A stretch of DNA of 64,000 nt from Nocardioides yefusunii (GTDB lineage Bacteria; Actinomycetota; Actinomycetes; Propionibacteriales; Nocardioidaceae). The number at the start of each line of letters is the position of its first letter. The first letter of the stretch is position 1. Made by a program: the position numbers and the translations under genes. This document shows, one piece after another, positions 38,555 through 47,322 of the stretch. Under the pieces are notes generated by a model. That model was not told the origin of the DNA and did not search any database. It worked only from the letters and a program-made list of their open reading frames with translations. The stretch lies in contig NZ_CP034929.1 in the NCBI RefSeq assembly GCF_004014875.1, positions 868,001 to 932,000 of the forward strand, read 5' to 3'.

Positions 38555-39964
38555 ATGAACCGAGTCGTCATCATCGGCGGAGGCCCGGGCGGCTACGAGG
38601 CTGCCCACGTCGCGGCCCAGCTGGGCGCGGACGTCGTCGTCGTCGACACCGATGGTCTGGGCGGCTCGGCCGTCCTCACTGACTGCGTGCCGAGCAAGTC
38701 GCTCATCGCTGCCGCCGAGGTCATGGACCAGGTGGCCCACGCCGTCGACCTCGGCATCACCTTCCACGACGACCACGCCGATGCCGACACCGGCCACATG
38801 AAGGTCGACCTCAAGAAGATCAACCAGCGCGTCCTCGCTCTGGCCGCTGAGCAGTCCGCCGACATCCAGGCCGGTCTCGAGCGTGCCGGCGTGCGCATCG
38901 TCCGTGGCCGTGGCCGTCTCGACGGCGCCAAGAAGGTTGTCGTCGACCTCGCCGAGGGTGGTACCGAGACCCTCGCGGCCGACAGCATCCTGGTCGCCAC
39001 CGGCGCCGCCCCGCGCACCCTGACGAGCGCGCAGCCCGACGGCGAGCGCATCCTCACCTGGGAGCAGGTCTACGACCTCGACGAGACCCCCGAGAGCCTG
39101 GTCGTGGTCGGTTCCGGTGTCACCGGTGCCGAGTTCGCCTGCGCCTACCTCGCGCTGGGCATCCCGGTCACCCTGGTCTCCTCGCGTGACCGCGTCCTTC
39201 CCGGCGAGGACGCCGACGCCTCGGCGGTCCTCGAGGACGTGGCCAAGCGCAAGGGCATGACGGTCCTGTCGAAGTCCCGCATGGAGTCCGTCACCCGCGA
39301 CGGTGACGTCGTCACCGTGACCCTCTCCGACGGCCGCTCGGTCCAGGCCTCGCACGTCATCCTGGCGCTCGGCTCGATCCCGAACACCGCTGACCTCGGC
39401 CTCGAGGACGCCGGTGTCCTGCTCGACGACGGCGGCTTCATCCGCGTCGACCGCGTCTCGCGCACCTCTGCTCCCGGCGTCTACGCCGCGGGCGACTGCA
39501 CCGGCGTCTTCATGCTGGCCTCCGTGGCTGCGATGCAGGGCCGCATCGCGATGTGGCACCACCTCGGTGACGCTGTCGCGCCGCTCGACCTCAAGACCGT
39601 CTCCTCCAACGTCTTCACCGCTCCCGAGATCTCCACCGTGGGTGTCTCGCAGGCGGCCGTGGACGCGGGCAAGGTGGACGCCGAGGTCGTCATGCTGCCT
39701 CTGGCCGGCAACCCGCGCGCGAAGATGCAGGGCGTCCAGGACGGATTCGTGAAGCTGTTCTGCCGTCCCGGCACCGGTGGCGTCATCGGTGGCGTCGTCG
39801 TCGGCCCGAAGGCGTCGGAGCTGATCCACCCGCTGTCGCTGGCTGTCGCGCACGGTCTGACCGCCGACCAGGTCGCCCAGGCGTTCACGGTCTACCCGTC
39901 CATGTCGGGCTCGATCGCGGAGGCGGCCCGCCGCCTGCACCACGTCGACGAGTACAAGTTCTGA
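38555..39964 (+). CDS. Flavoprotein disulfide-reductase homologue, LpdA-type NAD(P)H quinone reductase (469 aa)
   Basis: The FAD-site GGGPGGYEAA and NAD-site GSGVTGAEFA show a pyridine nucleotide-disulfide oxidoreductase. At the place of the redox disulfide, however, the sequence reads GGSAVLTDCVPSK: the first Cys is Ala39 and only Cys44 remains. The C-terminal His-Glu pair is also lost (YPSMSGSIAEAA). This matches M. tuberculosis LpdA (Rv3303c), which is not a lipoamide dehydrogenase but an NAD(P)H:quinone reductase. The ATG at 38555 has AGAGG upstream. Two copies of CCCAGCACTGCAC lie in the leader (38505-38525). Confidence 0.88.
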   Translation: MNRVVIIGGGPGGYEAAHVAAQLGADVVVVDTDGLGGSAVLTDCVPSKSLIAAAEVMDQVAHAVDLGITFHDDHADADTGHMKVDLKKINQRVLALAAEQSADIQAGLERAGVRIVRGRGRLDGAKKVVVDLAEGGTETLAADSILVATGAAPRTLTSAQPDGERILTWEQVYDLDETPESLVVVGSGVTGAEFACAYLALGIPVTLVSSRDRVLPGEDADASAVLEDVAKRKGMTVLSKSRMESVTRDGDVVTVTLSDGRSVQASHVILALGSIPNTADLGLEDAGVLLDDGGFIRVDRVSRTSAPGVYAAGDCTGVFMLASVAAMQGRIAMWHHLGDAVAPLDLKTVSSNVFTAPEISTVGVSQAAVDAGKVDAEVVMLPLAGNPRAKMQGVQDGFVKLFCRPGTGGVIGGVVVGPKASELIHPLSLAVAHGLTADQVAQAFTVYPSMSGSIAEAARRLHHVDEYKF

Positions 39965-39991
39965 TCCACGCCGCCCTCTGCAGGGCGTAGC

Positions 39992-40027
39992 CACGGGGCC
40001 TGACACTTCACGGTGTCGGGCCCTGTG
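39992..40027. terminator. Hairpin terminator between convergent genes
   Basis: CACGGGGCCTGACAC and GTGTCGGGCCCTGTG pair with slight mismatch. It separates the quinone reductase gene from the small biotinyl protein gene. Confidence 0.7.
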
Positions 40028-40065
40028 GCGTTCTGGGGGTGTGGCGCGGGCGATCTTTGCTGCGG

Positions 40066-40323
40066 TCAGTCGATGACGAGGAGGAGGTCCCCGCCCTGGA
40101 CGGTCGCGCTCGTGTCGAAGGCCACCTCGGTGACGACGCCGGAGCGGGGCGCGGTGATCGGGGCCTCCATCTTCATCGCCTCCAGCACCGCGACGACCTG
40201 GCCGCTCTGCACCGGCTCGCCGACCTCGATGAGCAGGGTGGCGAGGCCGTGGAAAGGAGCGCTCACACTGGCGCGCGGGAACGGGGCGAAGTCCGTCGAC
40301 GGCGGGGAAGTGGGCGAAGTCAC
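40066..40323 (-). CDS. Free-standing biotinyl/lipoyl carrier domain (85 aa)
   Basis: The whole protein is one biotinyl-lipoyl domain with the biotinylation site EAMKME (Lys51) at the hairpin turn and the usual mirror-image hammerhead pattern before and after it (VQSGQVVAVLEAMKM ... APRSGVVTEV). EAMKM favours biotin over lipoate. It has no carboxylase beside it; the nearest biotin carboxylase is 3.7 kb away and already has its own carrier domain. It may serve another carboxylase or be a spare carrier. BirA at 53659 would modify it. The ATG is at 40323. Confidence 0.8.
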   Translation of the reverse strand: MTSPTSPPSTDFAPFPRASVSAPFHGLATLLIEVGEPVQSGQVVAVLEAMKMEAPITAPRSGVVTEVAFDTSATVQGGDLLLVID

Positions 40324-40402
40324 GTCGTCAGCGTAGTGCCCTGGCCCTGTGGGTCGATCGTGAGGGGAGCGCTCAGGCGGGGATGCTGAGGCGGCGAAGA
40401 AA

Positions 40403-40420
40403 AACTACAAGTATGTAGTT
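40403..40420. promoter_or_regulatory. Palindrome upstream of the SpoIID-type gene, site 1
   Basis: AACTACA and TGTAGTT flank a 4-base spacer (AGTA). The AT-rich perfect inverted repeat in a GC-rich intergenic region looks like a regulator binding site. Confidence 0.5.
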
Positions 40421-40448
40421 ACCGCGTTCATTTCACCTGCGACACGCC

Positions 40449-40476
40449 GATGTGATGTTCTCTTGTGCATCACATC
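40449..40476. promoter_or_regulatory. Palindrome upstream of the SpoIID-type gene, site 2
   Basis: GATGTGATG (40449-40457) and CATCACATC (40468-40476) are perfect 9-base arms 10 bases apart, 46 bases before the start codon. It could be an operator or a 5' leader hairpin. Confidence 0.5.
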
Positions 40477-40521
40477 CCACGGGAGCCACGACTGTCCCAC
40501 AGATGAGCAGAAGGTAACTCC

Positions 40522-41736
40522 TTGAACGCGAACTTCCCCCGCCGTCGCCGCTTCGCCGGTGTCGCCGTCGCTGCTGTCACCGCGCTGCTGCTGCCGCTCC
40601 AGGCCGCCCCCCACGCCACCGCCAAGACCGAGCGTTTCCCGGCAGCCGGCCCGGCCCTGACCATCGAGGGCAAGGGGTACGGCCACGGCCGCGGCCTCTC
40701 CCAGTACGGTGCCCAGGGAGCCGCCAAGTCCGGTCTCAGCAGCGCAGAGATCATCGAGTTCTACTACCCCGGCACCGACTGGGGCACCGTGAGCGGCAAC
40801 GTCTCGGTCCAGATCAGCGCAGACAACGACAACGAACTGCGTGTCCGTTCCCGCTCGGGCCTCAAGGTGCGCGACCTCAAGGCCAAGAAGGTCTACACCC
40901 TTCCGGCCAACGGAGCCGTTGAGTGGCGTCTCGTGTCCACCGCCAAGGGCACCACCGCACTCCAGTTCCGCACCAGCACCACCGCGTCGTTCAAGACCTG
41001 GAAGAAGATGGCCGCCAACGCCCAGTTCGGTGCTGCCAACAAGCCGATCAGCCTCGTCCTGCCCACCGGCAAGGTCGTGCAGTACCGCGGCACCCTGCGC
41101 TCGTCGATCGTTTCCGGGACCACCCGCCGCGACACCGTCAACGTGGTCACCATGGAGACCTACCTGCGTGGGGTCGTCCCGCTCGAGATGCCTGCCTCCT
41201 GGCACCCGCAGGCCGTGGCAGCCCAGTCGGTGGCCGCGCGCACCTACGCCGCGTTCGAGCGTCGCTCGCCGATGTCGAAGAACTACCAGATCTGCGACAC
41301 CACCCGGTGCCAGGTCTACGGCGGCGCGAGCGCGGAGAACAAGCTCTCCGACGCAGCGATCAAGTCGACCGCGAAGAAGATCGTCACCTACGACGGCAAG
41401 CCGGCCTTCACCCAGTTCGGTTCCAGCAACGGTGGCGTCTCCGCCGCGGGATCGCTGCCCTACCAGATCCAGCAGAGCGACCCCTACGACACGTGGACCG
41501 GCAACCCGGTCCGTTCGTGGAGCACCGCCGTCCCGCTGACCCAGGTCCAGAAGGCCTGGCCCAAGATCGGCACCCTCACCCAGATCGCCGTCACCCGCCG
41601 CAGCGGCACTGGCGAGTTCGGTGGTCGGGTCGAGGCGATGACGCTGATCGGCGCGAAGTCGAAGGTGCAGGTCACCGGAGACCAGTTCCGCACCGCGCTC
41701 GGTCTGCGTTCGACGTACTTCACGATCGTCGACTGA
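40522..41736 (+). CDS. Secreted SpoIID/LytB-domain protein (404 aa)
   Basis: A secretion signal (residues 9-35) is followed by the SpoIID/LytB signature: IEGKGYGHGRGLSQYGAQG near residue 49, then METYLRGVVPLEMPASWHPQAVAAQSVAARTYAA near 211 and FGSSNGG near 300. SpoIID is a lytic transglycosylase that cleaves denuded glycan strands; in non-sporulating actinobacteria such proteins are thought to act on peptidoglycan. The start is a TTG at 40522 with AGAAGG upstream; no better start lies before the signal peptide. Two palindromes lie in its upstream region. Confidence 0.87.
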   Translation: MNANFPRRRRFAGVAVAAVTALLLPLQAAPHATAKTERFPAAGPALTIEGKGYGHGRGLSQYGAQGAAKSGLSSAEIIEFYYPGTDWGTVSGNVSVQISADNDNELRVRSRSGLKVRDLKAKKVYTLPANGAVEWRLVSTAKGTTALQFRTSTTASFKTWKKMAANAQFGAANKPISLVLPTGKVVQYRGTLRSSIVSGTTRRDTVNVVTMETYLRGVVPLEMPASWHPQAVAAQSVAARTYAAFERRSPMSKNYQICDTTRCQVYGGASAENKLSDAAIKSTAKKIVTYDGKPAFTQFGSSNGGVSAAGSLPYQIQQSDPYDTWTGNPVRSWSTAVPLTQVQKAWPKIGTLTQIAVTRRSGTGEFGGRVEAMTLIGAKSKVQVTGDQFRTALGLRSTYFTIVD

Positions 41737-41765
41737 CCGGCCACAGCCACAGCCACCACGAACGG

Positions 41766-41800
41766 CAGGGCCGCCACTCCTCTCGGGAGCGGCGGCCCTG
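41766..41800. terminator. Bidirectional terminator
   Basis: CAGGGCCGCC and GGCGGCCCTG form a 10-bp outer stem with a shorter inner one (CTCC/GGAG). It separates the SpoIID-type gene from the convergent paralog pair. Confidence 0.8.
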
Positions 41801-41820
41801 TCGTCGTACGTGGCTGGAGG

Positions 41821-42882
41821 TCATTCCTCCTCGGAGGCCACCAGCGGAGAGTTGTCGAGGGTGAGGCCCGCGAACCACGCCTGCAGCGGCGGGACGCTGA
41901 CCTCCTCGTCGGCGACGTCCTCGACCACGGGGAACGTCAGCAGGGTGCGGACCTGGTCGTGCAGCATGACGGCGATCCGGCCCAGCAGCAGCTGCTGGGT
42001 CTCCTCGTCCTCGACGCCGACCTGCTCGAAGAGCAGTGCACAGGTCTCCATCAGGGTCTCCGAGGGGCCGTCGGAGCCCAGGATTTCCTTCGCGACCTCG
42101 TCAGCGTGGGCGTAGGCGGCGTCCCAGGCGTCTCCACGACCCACGCGGCGGGCCAGGGTGTCGCAAGTGGCCAGCGCGATGTCGGGGCGGTAGCCGCCGT
42201 CGAGCAGCTCCATCCAGGCGGCGTGCCAGGTGGAGACCTGCGAGGGGGACATGGATCGCACGGACGCGGAGAGCGCCTCGATCATCGGGGTGCCGATCGC
42301 GTACGGAGCGGTCGCGGAGAAGTCGAACTCGTCCTCCGGGACGGTTGCCAGACCCGCCGCCAGACGCAGGCCGTTGACGGCGCCGACGAGGTAGTCGGCC
42401 ATCTCGGGGGCCAACGGGCGGGGCGAGGGGCCCGGGGTGACGGTCCACTCGACGACGTGGACCGTACGGGTCGGGTCGTCGGTTCCCTCAGCGCCCTCGA
42501 CGTCGCCGACGGTGAGCGGGGCGGAGACGCGCAGGTGCAGGGTGGCGTCGTCGGAGGGGAGCACGGCGTCGATCGAGGTGCCAGCGGTGAACTCACCGGT
42601 GACGGCGTCGTCGATCCAGCCGTGCAGCAGGTCGTGGACTTCGCCGACCGTCAGCGCCCAGCCCTGGGGTGCGTCGGTGCCGCGCATCGGGAGCAGGACC
42701 TCGGGCACGCCACGGGCGGCGAGTCCGACGGTGTGGGCGCCGGCCAGGGAGCCGTCCTCGGCGAGGAAGAACTGCAGGGACAGGGCGGGCTCGGACGCGG
42801 TCTGGTCGGACTGGTCGGGCTGGTCGGGCACGGAAGGACTCCTGTGGGTGGAGGGTGTGGGGGACGACGCGTTCGGTGCCAT
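41821..42882 (-). CDS. Unknown protein A of a tandem paralog pair (353 aa)
   Basis: No known family is recognised. The protein is acidic and soluble, with no signal peptide or membrane helix. It starts with a Pro/Ser/Gln-rich stretch and then shares a series of landmarks with the neighbouring gene: LSLQFFLAEDGSLAGAHTV, PYAIGTPMIEA, GGYRPDIALATCDTLA, GDAWDAAYAHA and PPLQAWFAG. An N-terminal beta domain (to about residue 170) and a helical C-terminal domain are likely. It begins 4 bases after the upstream paralog ends, so the two are co-transcribed. The ATG is at 42882. Confidence 0.8.
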   Translation of the reverse strand: MAPNASSPTPSTHRSPSVPDQPDQSDQTASEPALSLQFFLAEDGSLAGAHTVGLAARGVPEVLLPMRGTDAPQGWALTVGEVHDLLHGWIDDAVTGEFTAGTSIDAVLPSDDATLHLRVSAPLTVGDVEGAEGTDDPTRTVHVVEWTVTPGPSPRPLAPEMADYLVGAVNGLRLAAGLATVPEDEFDFSATAPYAIGTPMIEALSASVRSMSPSQVSTWHAAWMELLDGGYRPDIALATCDTLARRVGRGDAWDAAYAHADEVAKEILGSDGPSETLMETCALLFEQVGVEDEETQQLLLGRIAVMLHDQVRTLLTFPVVEDVADEEVSVPPLQAWFAGLTLDNSPLVASEEE

Positions 42883-42886
42883 CGTG

Positions 42887-43876
42887 TCAGTCGGCCGTGG
42901 AGTCGCCGAACTCCTCGCCCGGTCCCTCCAGAGCCATCAGCCACGCACGCAGCGGCGGCTGCATGTCGTTGGGGCTCGCGACGTCGTACAGGACGGCGCT
43001 GGCCACCACGACCTGCAGGTGACGGAAGAAGTGCTCCGCGACGCTCTCGGTGAGGGGGAGGACCTTGTCCTCCTCGACTCCGGTGGCGGTGGCGACCAGC
43101 GAGGTCGCCTCCTGCAACAGCGGCGAAGGGCCCTGGCCACCGAGGAGTTCGACCGCGAGGTCGCTGGCGGCACCGAAGGCCGCGTGCATCGCCGCGGAAC
43201 GTCCCGCGCGCGCAGCGAGGGTCTCCAGGGTGTTGAAGCTGATGTCGGGGCGGTAGCCCTGCTCCATGATGCCGCTCCAGATGAAGTGGCTGGCCACGAC
43301 CTGGGTGACGTCGCAGGCGGGGACGCTCGCCAGGACGGCGTCCACGAGCGGGGTCGCGACGCCGTACGGCTGCTCTGCGATGAACTCCTGATTCTGGGCC
43401 GGCGGCATGGAGGCCAGGGCGTGCAGCTTGTCCGCGAGAGCGGTGGCGGCGGCGGCGAACGGCTCGAGCATTGCGGCGGCGGGCTCCGGGGCAGTGATCC
43501 GGTGCTCGGCCACGATCACCGGGGTCTCGTCGGGCAACTCCACCCATGCCAGCGAGGAGGCGGGGACGGGCTCGGCGAAGGTGACGTCGAGGCGGCTGGA
43601 GTCGCTGGGGAGGACGACCTGGATCTCTTCGGCGGGCAGGCCGTCAGGGCCGCTCAGCAGGGCGTACCAGGTGGTGAGCAGGCCGTGGGACTCGTTGGCG
43701 GTCAGGCGCAGCTGGGACGCGTCGTCGGCCAGCAGCAGGGCGAGCTGTGGGGAGGCCTGACCGGAGGCCTGTGCGGCAGCGTCGTCGGCGGTGCTCGGGA
43801 CGGTGTGGGCACCGGCGAGGACGCCACGCTCGTCGAGGAAGTAACGCAGGGAGAGGGGGGTGTCGTTCGCGGTCAC
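42887..43876 (-). CDS. Unknown protein B of a tandem paralog pair (329 aa)
   Basis: This is the upstream member of the pair. Its landmarks line up with protein A over the full length: LSLRYFLDERGVLAGAHTV, QPYGVATPLVDA, QGYRPDISFNTLETLA, SAAMHAAFGAA and PPLRAWLMA. Divergence between the two is high, so the duplication is old. It is acidic and soluble, with no catalytic motif I can name. It lies downstream of the acyl-CoA carboxylase gene but is separated from it by a strong terminator, so it is expressed separately. The ATG is at 43876 with GGAG upstream. Confidence 0.8.
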   Translation of the reverse strand: MTANDTPLSLRYFLDERGVLAGAHTVPSTADDAAAQASGQASPQLALLLADDASQLRLTANESHGLLTTWYALLSGPDGLPAEEIQVVLPSDSSRLDVTFAEPVPASSLAWVELPDETPVIVAEHRITAPEPAAAMLEPFAAAATALADKLHALASMPPAQNQEFIAEQPYGVATPLVDAVLASVPACDVTQVVASHFIWSGIMEQGYRPDISFNTLETLAARAGRSAAMHAAFGAASDLAVELLGGQGPSPLLQEATSLVATATGVEEDKVLPLTESVAEHFFRHLQVVVASAVLYDVASPNDMQPPLRAWLMALEGPGEEFGDSTAD

Positions 43877-43932
43877 GGGAACTCCTGGTGGGAAGCGAGG
43901 GAGGGAAGGAGAGGGGGGAACGGGGCGGAACG

Positions 43933-43968
43933 GCGAAGGGCCGCCTCCCGCAGGAGACGGCCCTTCGC
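43933..43968 (-). terminator. Terminator after the biotin carboxylase gene
   Basis: GCGAAGGGCCG and CGGCCCTTCGC form an 11-bp stem with an inner CTCC/GGAG pair, 17 bases past the stop of the carboxylase gene. Confidence 0.8.
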
Positions 43969-43984
43969 GACGATCCGAGGTGGA

Positions 43985-45772
43985 TCAGTCCTTGAGCTCG
44001 CAGATGACCTCGCCGTTGCCGACAGTGGCGCCGACCTCGGCCTTGAGGCCGGTCACGACGCCAGCCTTGTGGGCCTTGAGCGGCTGCTCCATCTTCATCG
44101 CCTCGATGACCACGACGACGTCGCCCTCGGCGACCTCCTGGCCCTCCTCGACGGCGATCTTGACGACGGTGCCCTGCATCGGGGAGGCGACGGCGTCACC
44201 GGAGACAGCGGCACCGGCCTTCTTGCCCGCGCGCTTCGGCTTCTTGGCCGACGACGCAGCAGCGCCGCCGCCCAGACCACCGAGACCGGCGGGGAGGACG
44301 ACCTCGATACGACGACCGTCGACCTCGACGGCCACCTTCTGGCGCTCGCCGGCCTCCTCGGCCTCTCCGGCCTCGCCACCGTAGGGAGCGATGTCGTTGA
44401 CGAACTCGGCCTCGATCCAGGTGGTGTAGACGTCGAACGAGCCCTCACCGGACTTGTTCGAGGAGCCCACGTAGGCCGGGACGTCGAGAACCTTCTCGAA
44501 GAACGGGATGATCGTCGGCATGCCGTCGACCTTGAACTCGCTCAGGGCGCGCTTGGAACGAGCGATCGCCTGGGTGCGGTCCTTGCCGGAGACGATGAGC
44601 TTGGCCACCAGGGAGTCGAACGCGCCCGGGATGGTCTCGCCCTTCTCGTAACCGGAGTCGAGGCGGACACCGGGGCCGCTCGGCGGCGCCCACTCGGTCA
44701 GCGTGCCGGGGGCCGGCATGAAGTTGCGACCGGCGTCCTCGGCGTTGATGCGGAACTCGATGGCGTGGCCCTTGATCTCCGGGTCGCCGTAGCCGAGCTC
44801 CTCGCCAGCGGCGATGCGGAACATCTCCTGGACGAGGTCGATGCCGGTGACCTCTTCGGAGACGCAGTGCTCCACCTGGAGGCGGGTGTTGACCTCGAGG
44901 AAGGAAATGGTGCCGTCGGCGGCGACCAGGAACTCACAGGTTCCGGCGCCGACGTAGCCGGCCTCCTTGAGGATGGCCTTGGACGACTCGTAGAGGCGCT
45001 CGACCTGCTCGTCGGTCAGGAAGGGGGCCGGAGCCTCCTCGACGACCTTCTGGTGGCGACGCTGCAGCGAGCAGTCGCGGGTCGAGACGACCACGACGTT
45101 GCCGTACTGGTCGGCCAGGCACTGGGTCTCGACGTGGCGGGGACGGTCGAGGAACTTCTCGACGAGGCACTCGCCGCGACCGAAGGCGCCGATGGCCTCG
45201 CGGGTGGCGGACTCGAACAGCTCGGGGATCTCCTCGAGGGTGCGGGCGACCTTGAGGCCACGACCGCCACCACCGAAGACCGCCTTGATGGCGATCGGGA
45301 GGCCGAACTCCTTGGCCAGCGCGACGACCTCGTCGGCGTTCTCGACCGGGTCCTTGGTGCCGGGGGCCAGCGGAGCGTTCGCCTTCTGGGCGATGTGCTT
45401 GGCCTTGGCCTTGTCGCCGAGGGCGTCGATCGCCTCGGGGGACGGGCCGATCCAGATCAGACCGGCGTCGAGCACGGCCTGGGCGAACTGGGCGTTCTCG
45501 GCCAGGAAGCCGTAGCCGGGGTGGACGGAGTCGGCGCCCGACTTCTTCGCGACGTCGATGATCTTGGCGATGTCGAGGTAGGTCTCGGCCGGGGTGGCGC
45601 CACCGAGCGCGTAGGCCTCGTCGGCCTGACGCACGAAGAGCGCGTCGCGGTCGGGGTCGGCGTAGACAGCCACGGAGGCGATGCCGGCGTCCTTGGCGGC
45701 GCGGATGACGCGGACGGCGATCTCACCGCGGTTGGCGATGAGAACCTTCTGCAGGGGCTTGATCTCGGGCAC
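43985..45772 (-). CDS. accA3: Acyl-CoA carboxylase alpha subunit: biotin carboxylase plus biotin carrier domain (595 aa)
   Basis: Residues 1-450 are a biotin carboxylase: [17 protein letters not shown], the ATP-grasp glycine loop [21 protein letters not shown] and EFRINAED. After a linker of about 70 residues comes the biotin carrier domain with EAMKMEQPL (Lys560). It makes carboxybiotin for the beta subunits that produce malonyl- or methylmalonyl-CoA. The GTG at 45772 has GAGGAG five bases upstream, so the longer frame to 45859 is not used. A GTTAACGAACGCTAAC palindrome lies between it and the divergent acyl-CoA dehydrogenase gene. Confidence 0.95.
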   Translation of the reverse strand: MPEIKPLQKVLIANRGEIAVRVIRAAKDAGIASVAVYADPDRDALFVRQADEAYALGGATPAETYLDIAKIIDVAKKSGADSVHPGYGFLAENAQFAQAVLDAGLIWIGPSPEAIDALGDKAKAKHIAQKANAPLAPGTKDPVENADEVVALAKEFGLPIAIKAVFGGGGRGLKVARTLEEIPELFESATREAIGAFGRGECLVEKFLDRPRHVETQCLADQYGNVVVVSTRDCSLQRRHQKVVEEAPAPFLTDEQVERLYESSKAILKEAGYVGAGTCEFLVAADGTISFLEVNTRLQVEHCVSEEVTGIDLVQEMFRIAAGEELGYGDPEIKGHAIEFRINAEDAGRNFMPAPGTLTEWAPPSGPGVRLDSGYEKGETIPGAFDSLVAKLIVSGKDRTQAIARSKRALSEFKVDGMPTIIPFFEKVLDVPAYVGSSNKSGEGSFDVYTTWIEAEFVNDIAPYGGEAGEAEEAGERQKVAVEVDGRRIEVVLPAGLGGLGGGAAASSAKKPKRAGKKAGAAVSGDAVASPMQGTVVKIAVEEGQEVAEGDVVVVIEAMKMEQPLKAHKAGVVTGLKAEVGATVGNGEVICELKD

Positions 45773-45947
45773 GAAATCTCCTCGGAGTACCGATCTGTGA
45801 GGCATGCGTGGGGCACGCCGTTGGCGATTGTATGGCCGCTCACAGGGGTACTCCGACAAGGGTTCGGGTACTGGTCGGTCACCAAACCGTTATCACCCCC
45901 AACTGGGCGTGAGATCGAGACCGCCGTCACGTGATCTGCCGAGATGG

Positions 45948-45963
45948 GTTAACGAACGCTAAC
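45948..45963. promoter_or_regulatory. TetR-type operator candidate between carboxylase and acyl-CoA dehydrogenase genes
   Basis: GTTAACGAACGCTAAC is an almost perfect 16-bp palindrome (GTTA-CG--CG-TAAC). It lies 21 bases before the dehydrogenase start and in the shared region with the divergent carboxylase gene. The shape is typical of TetR-family sites controlling acyl-CoA genes, from general knowledge. Confidence 0.5.
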
Positions 45964-45983
45964 TAGTGCTCTACGCTGCCGCC

Positions 45984-47201
45984 ATGACGTACGAGTTGAG
46001 CCGTGAGCACGAAGAGTTCCGCCGCAGTGTCCGGGAGTTCGCCGAGGCCGAGATCGCACCTCACGTCGCGCAGTGGGACTCCGACCACCACTTCCCGAGC
46101 GACGTCGTGCAGAAGATGGGCGACCTCGGCCTCATGGGGCTCACTGCCCCCGAGGAGTTCGGCGGCGCCGGCCTGGCGGGCGAGGACGGCGGATTCACCT
46201 CCCTGTGCATCGCGATCGAGGAGATCGGCCGCGTCGACCAGGCCATGGGAATCACGCTGGAAGCAGCGGTCGGGCTGGGCATCAACCCGGTCCTCACCTA
46301 CGGCACCGAGGCGCAGAAGAAGGAGTGGCTCCCCGACCTCGTCGCCGGCCAGCGCCTGGCCGGTTTCGGTCTCACCGAACCCGGTGCTGGCTCCGACGCC
46401 GGTGCCACCCGCACGCGGGCGGAGATCATCGACGGCCAGTGGGTGGTGAACGGGTCCAAGCAGTTCATCACCAACTCCGGCTCCGCGATCACCTCGCTCG
46501 TCACGGTCACTGCCCGCACCGGCACCCGTCCCGACGGACGGCCCGAGATCTCCGCGATCATGCTGCCCGCGGGCACCCCCGGATTCACTGCCGAACCGGG
46601 CTACGACAAGCTCGGTTGGCACATCTCCGACACCCATCCGTTGTCGTTCGTTGACGTCCGCGTGCCCGAGGAGAACCTGCTCGGCGCCCGGGGGCGTGGC
46701 TACGCCCAATTCCTCGCGACGCTCGACGACGGCCGCGTCGCCATCTCCGCACTCGCGCTCGGATGCATCCAGGCCTGCCTCGACATGTCACTGACCTACG
46801 CCGGGGAGCGCCAGACGTTCGGTGGGCCGATCGGACGCAAGCAGGGCGTCGCGTTCCAGATCGCCGACCTCCAGGTGATGCTCGAGGCCTCGCGCCTGCT
46901 CACCTACCGGGCAGCTTCGATGAAGGACCGGATGGACGCCGTCGTCGCGCAGGGTCGCGCACTCTCCGCCGCCCAGGTGGCCGAGTTCAAGCAGGCCGCG
47001 TCGGTGGCGAAGCTGTACACCTCGGAGTCGGCGGTGACCGCCACGCGGATCGCCACCCAGGTCTTCGGCGGGTACGGATTCATGGAGGAGTACCCGGTGG
47101 CGCGCTTCTACCGTGACGCCAAGATCCTGGAGATCGGTGAGGGGACCAGCGAGGTGCAGCGGATGCTGATCGCGCGAGGTCTGGGGCTGCCGGTCGAGTG
47201 A
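45984..47201 (+). CDS. Acyl-CoA dehydrogenase (405 aa)
   Basis: Three-domain FAD enzyme: FGLTEPGAGSDAG near residue 132 (FAD/substrate site signature), FITNSG, the middle beta domain, and the C-terminal IGEGTSEVQRMLIAR that holds the active-site glutamate region. It oxidises acyl-CoA to trans-2-enoyl-CoA, passing electrons to ETF. I chose the ATG at 45984; the in-frame start at 45966 falls too close to the palindrome and gives an atypical N-terminus. There is no clear ribosome site, so the mRNA may be leaderless. Chain-length preference is not readable from sequence. Confidence 0.9.
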   Translation: MTYELSREHEEFRRSVREFAEAEIAPHVAQWDSDHHFPSDVVQKMGDLGLMGLTAPEEFGGAGLAGEDGGFTSLCIAIEEIGRVDQAMGITLEAAVGLGINPVLTYGTEAQKKEWLPDLVAGQRLAGFGLTEPGAGSDAGATRTRAEIIDGQWVVNGSKQFITNSGSAITSLVTVTARTGTRPDGRPEISAIMLPAGTPGFTAEPGYDKLGWHISDTHPLSFVDVRVPEENLLGARGRGYAQFLATLDDGRVAISALALGCIQACLDMSLTYAGERQTFGGPIGRKQGVAFQIADLQVMLEASRLLTYRAASMKDRMDAVVAQGRALSAAQVAEFKQAASVAKLYTSESAVTATRIATQVFGGYGFMEEYPVARFYRDAKILEIGEGTSEVQRMLIARGLGLPVE

Positions 47202-47322
47202 ACGGCGAACGCTGACCACCTGCGACGGCGTGGCTGAATTCGGGGACATTGCTCATACAAGATGTTCACGTCACAGCCACGTCGTTGCCGTCTCGGCGCA
47301 ACCCGACGCTTACCATCGAGTC

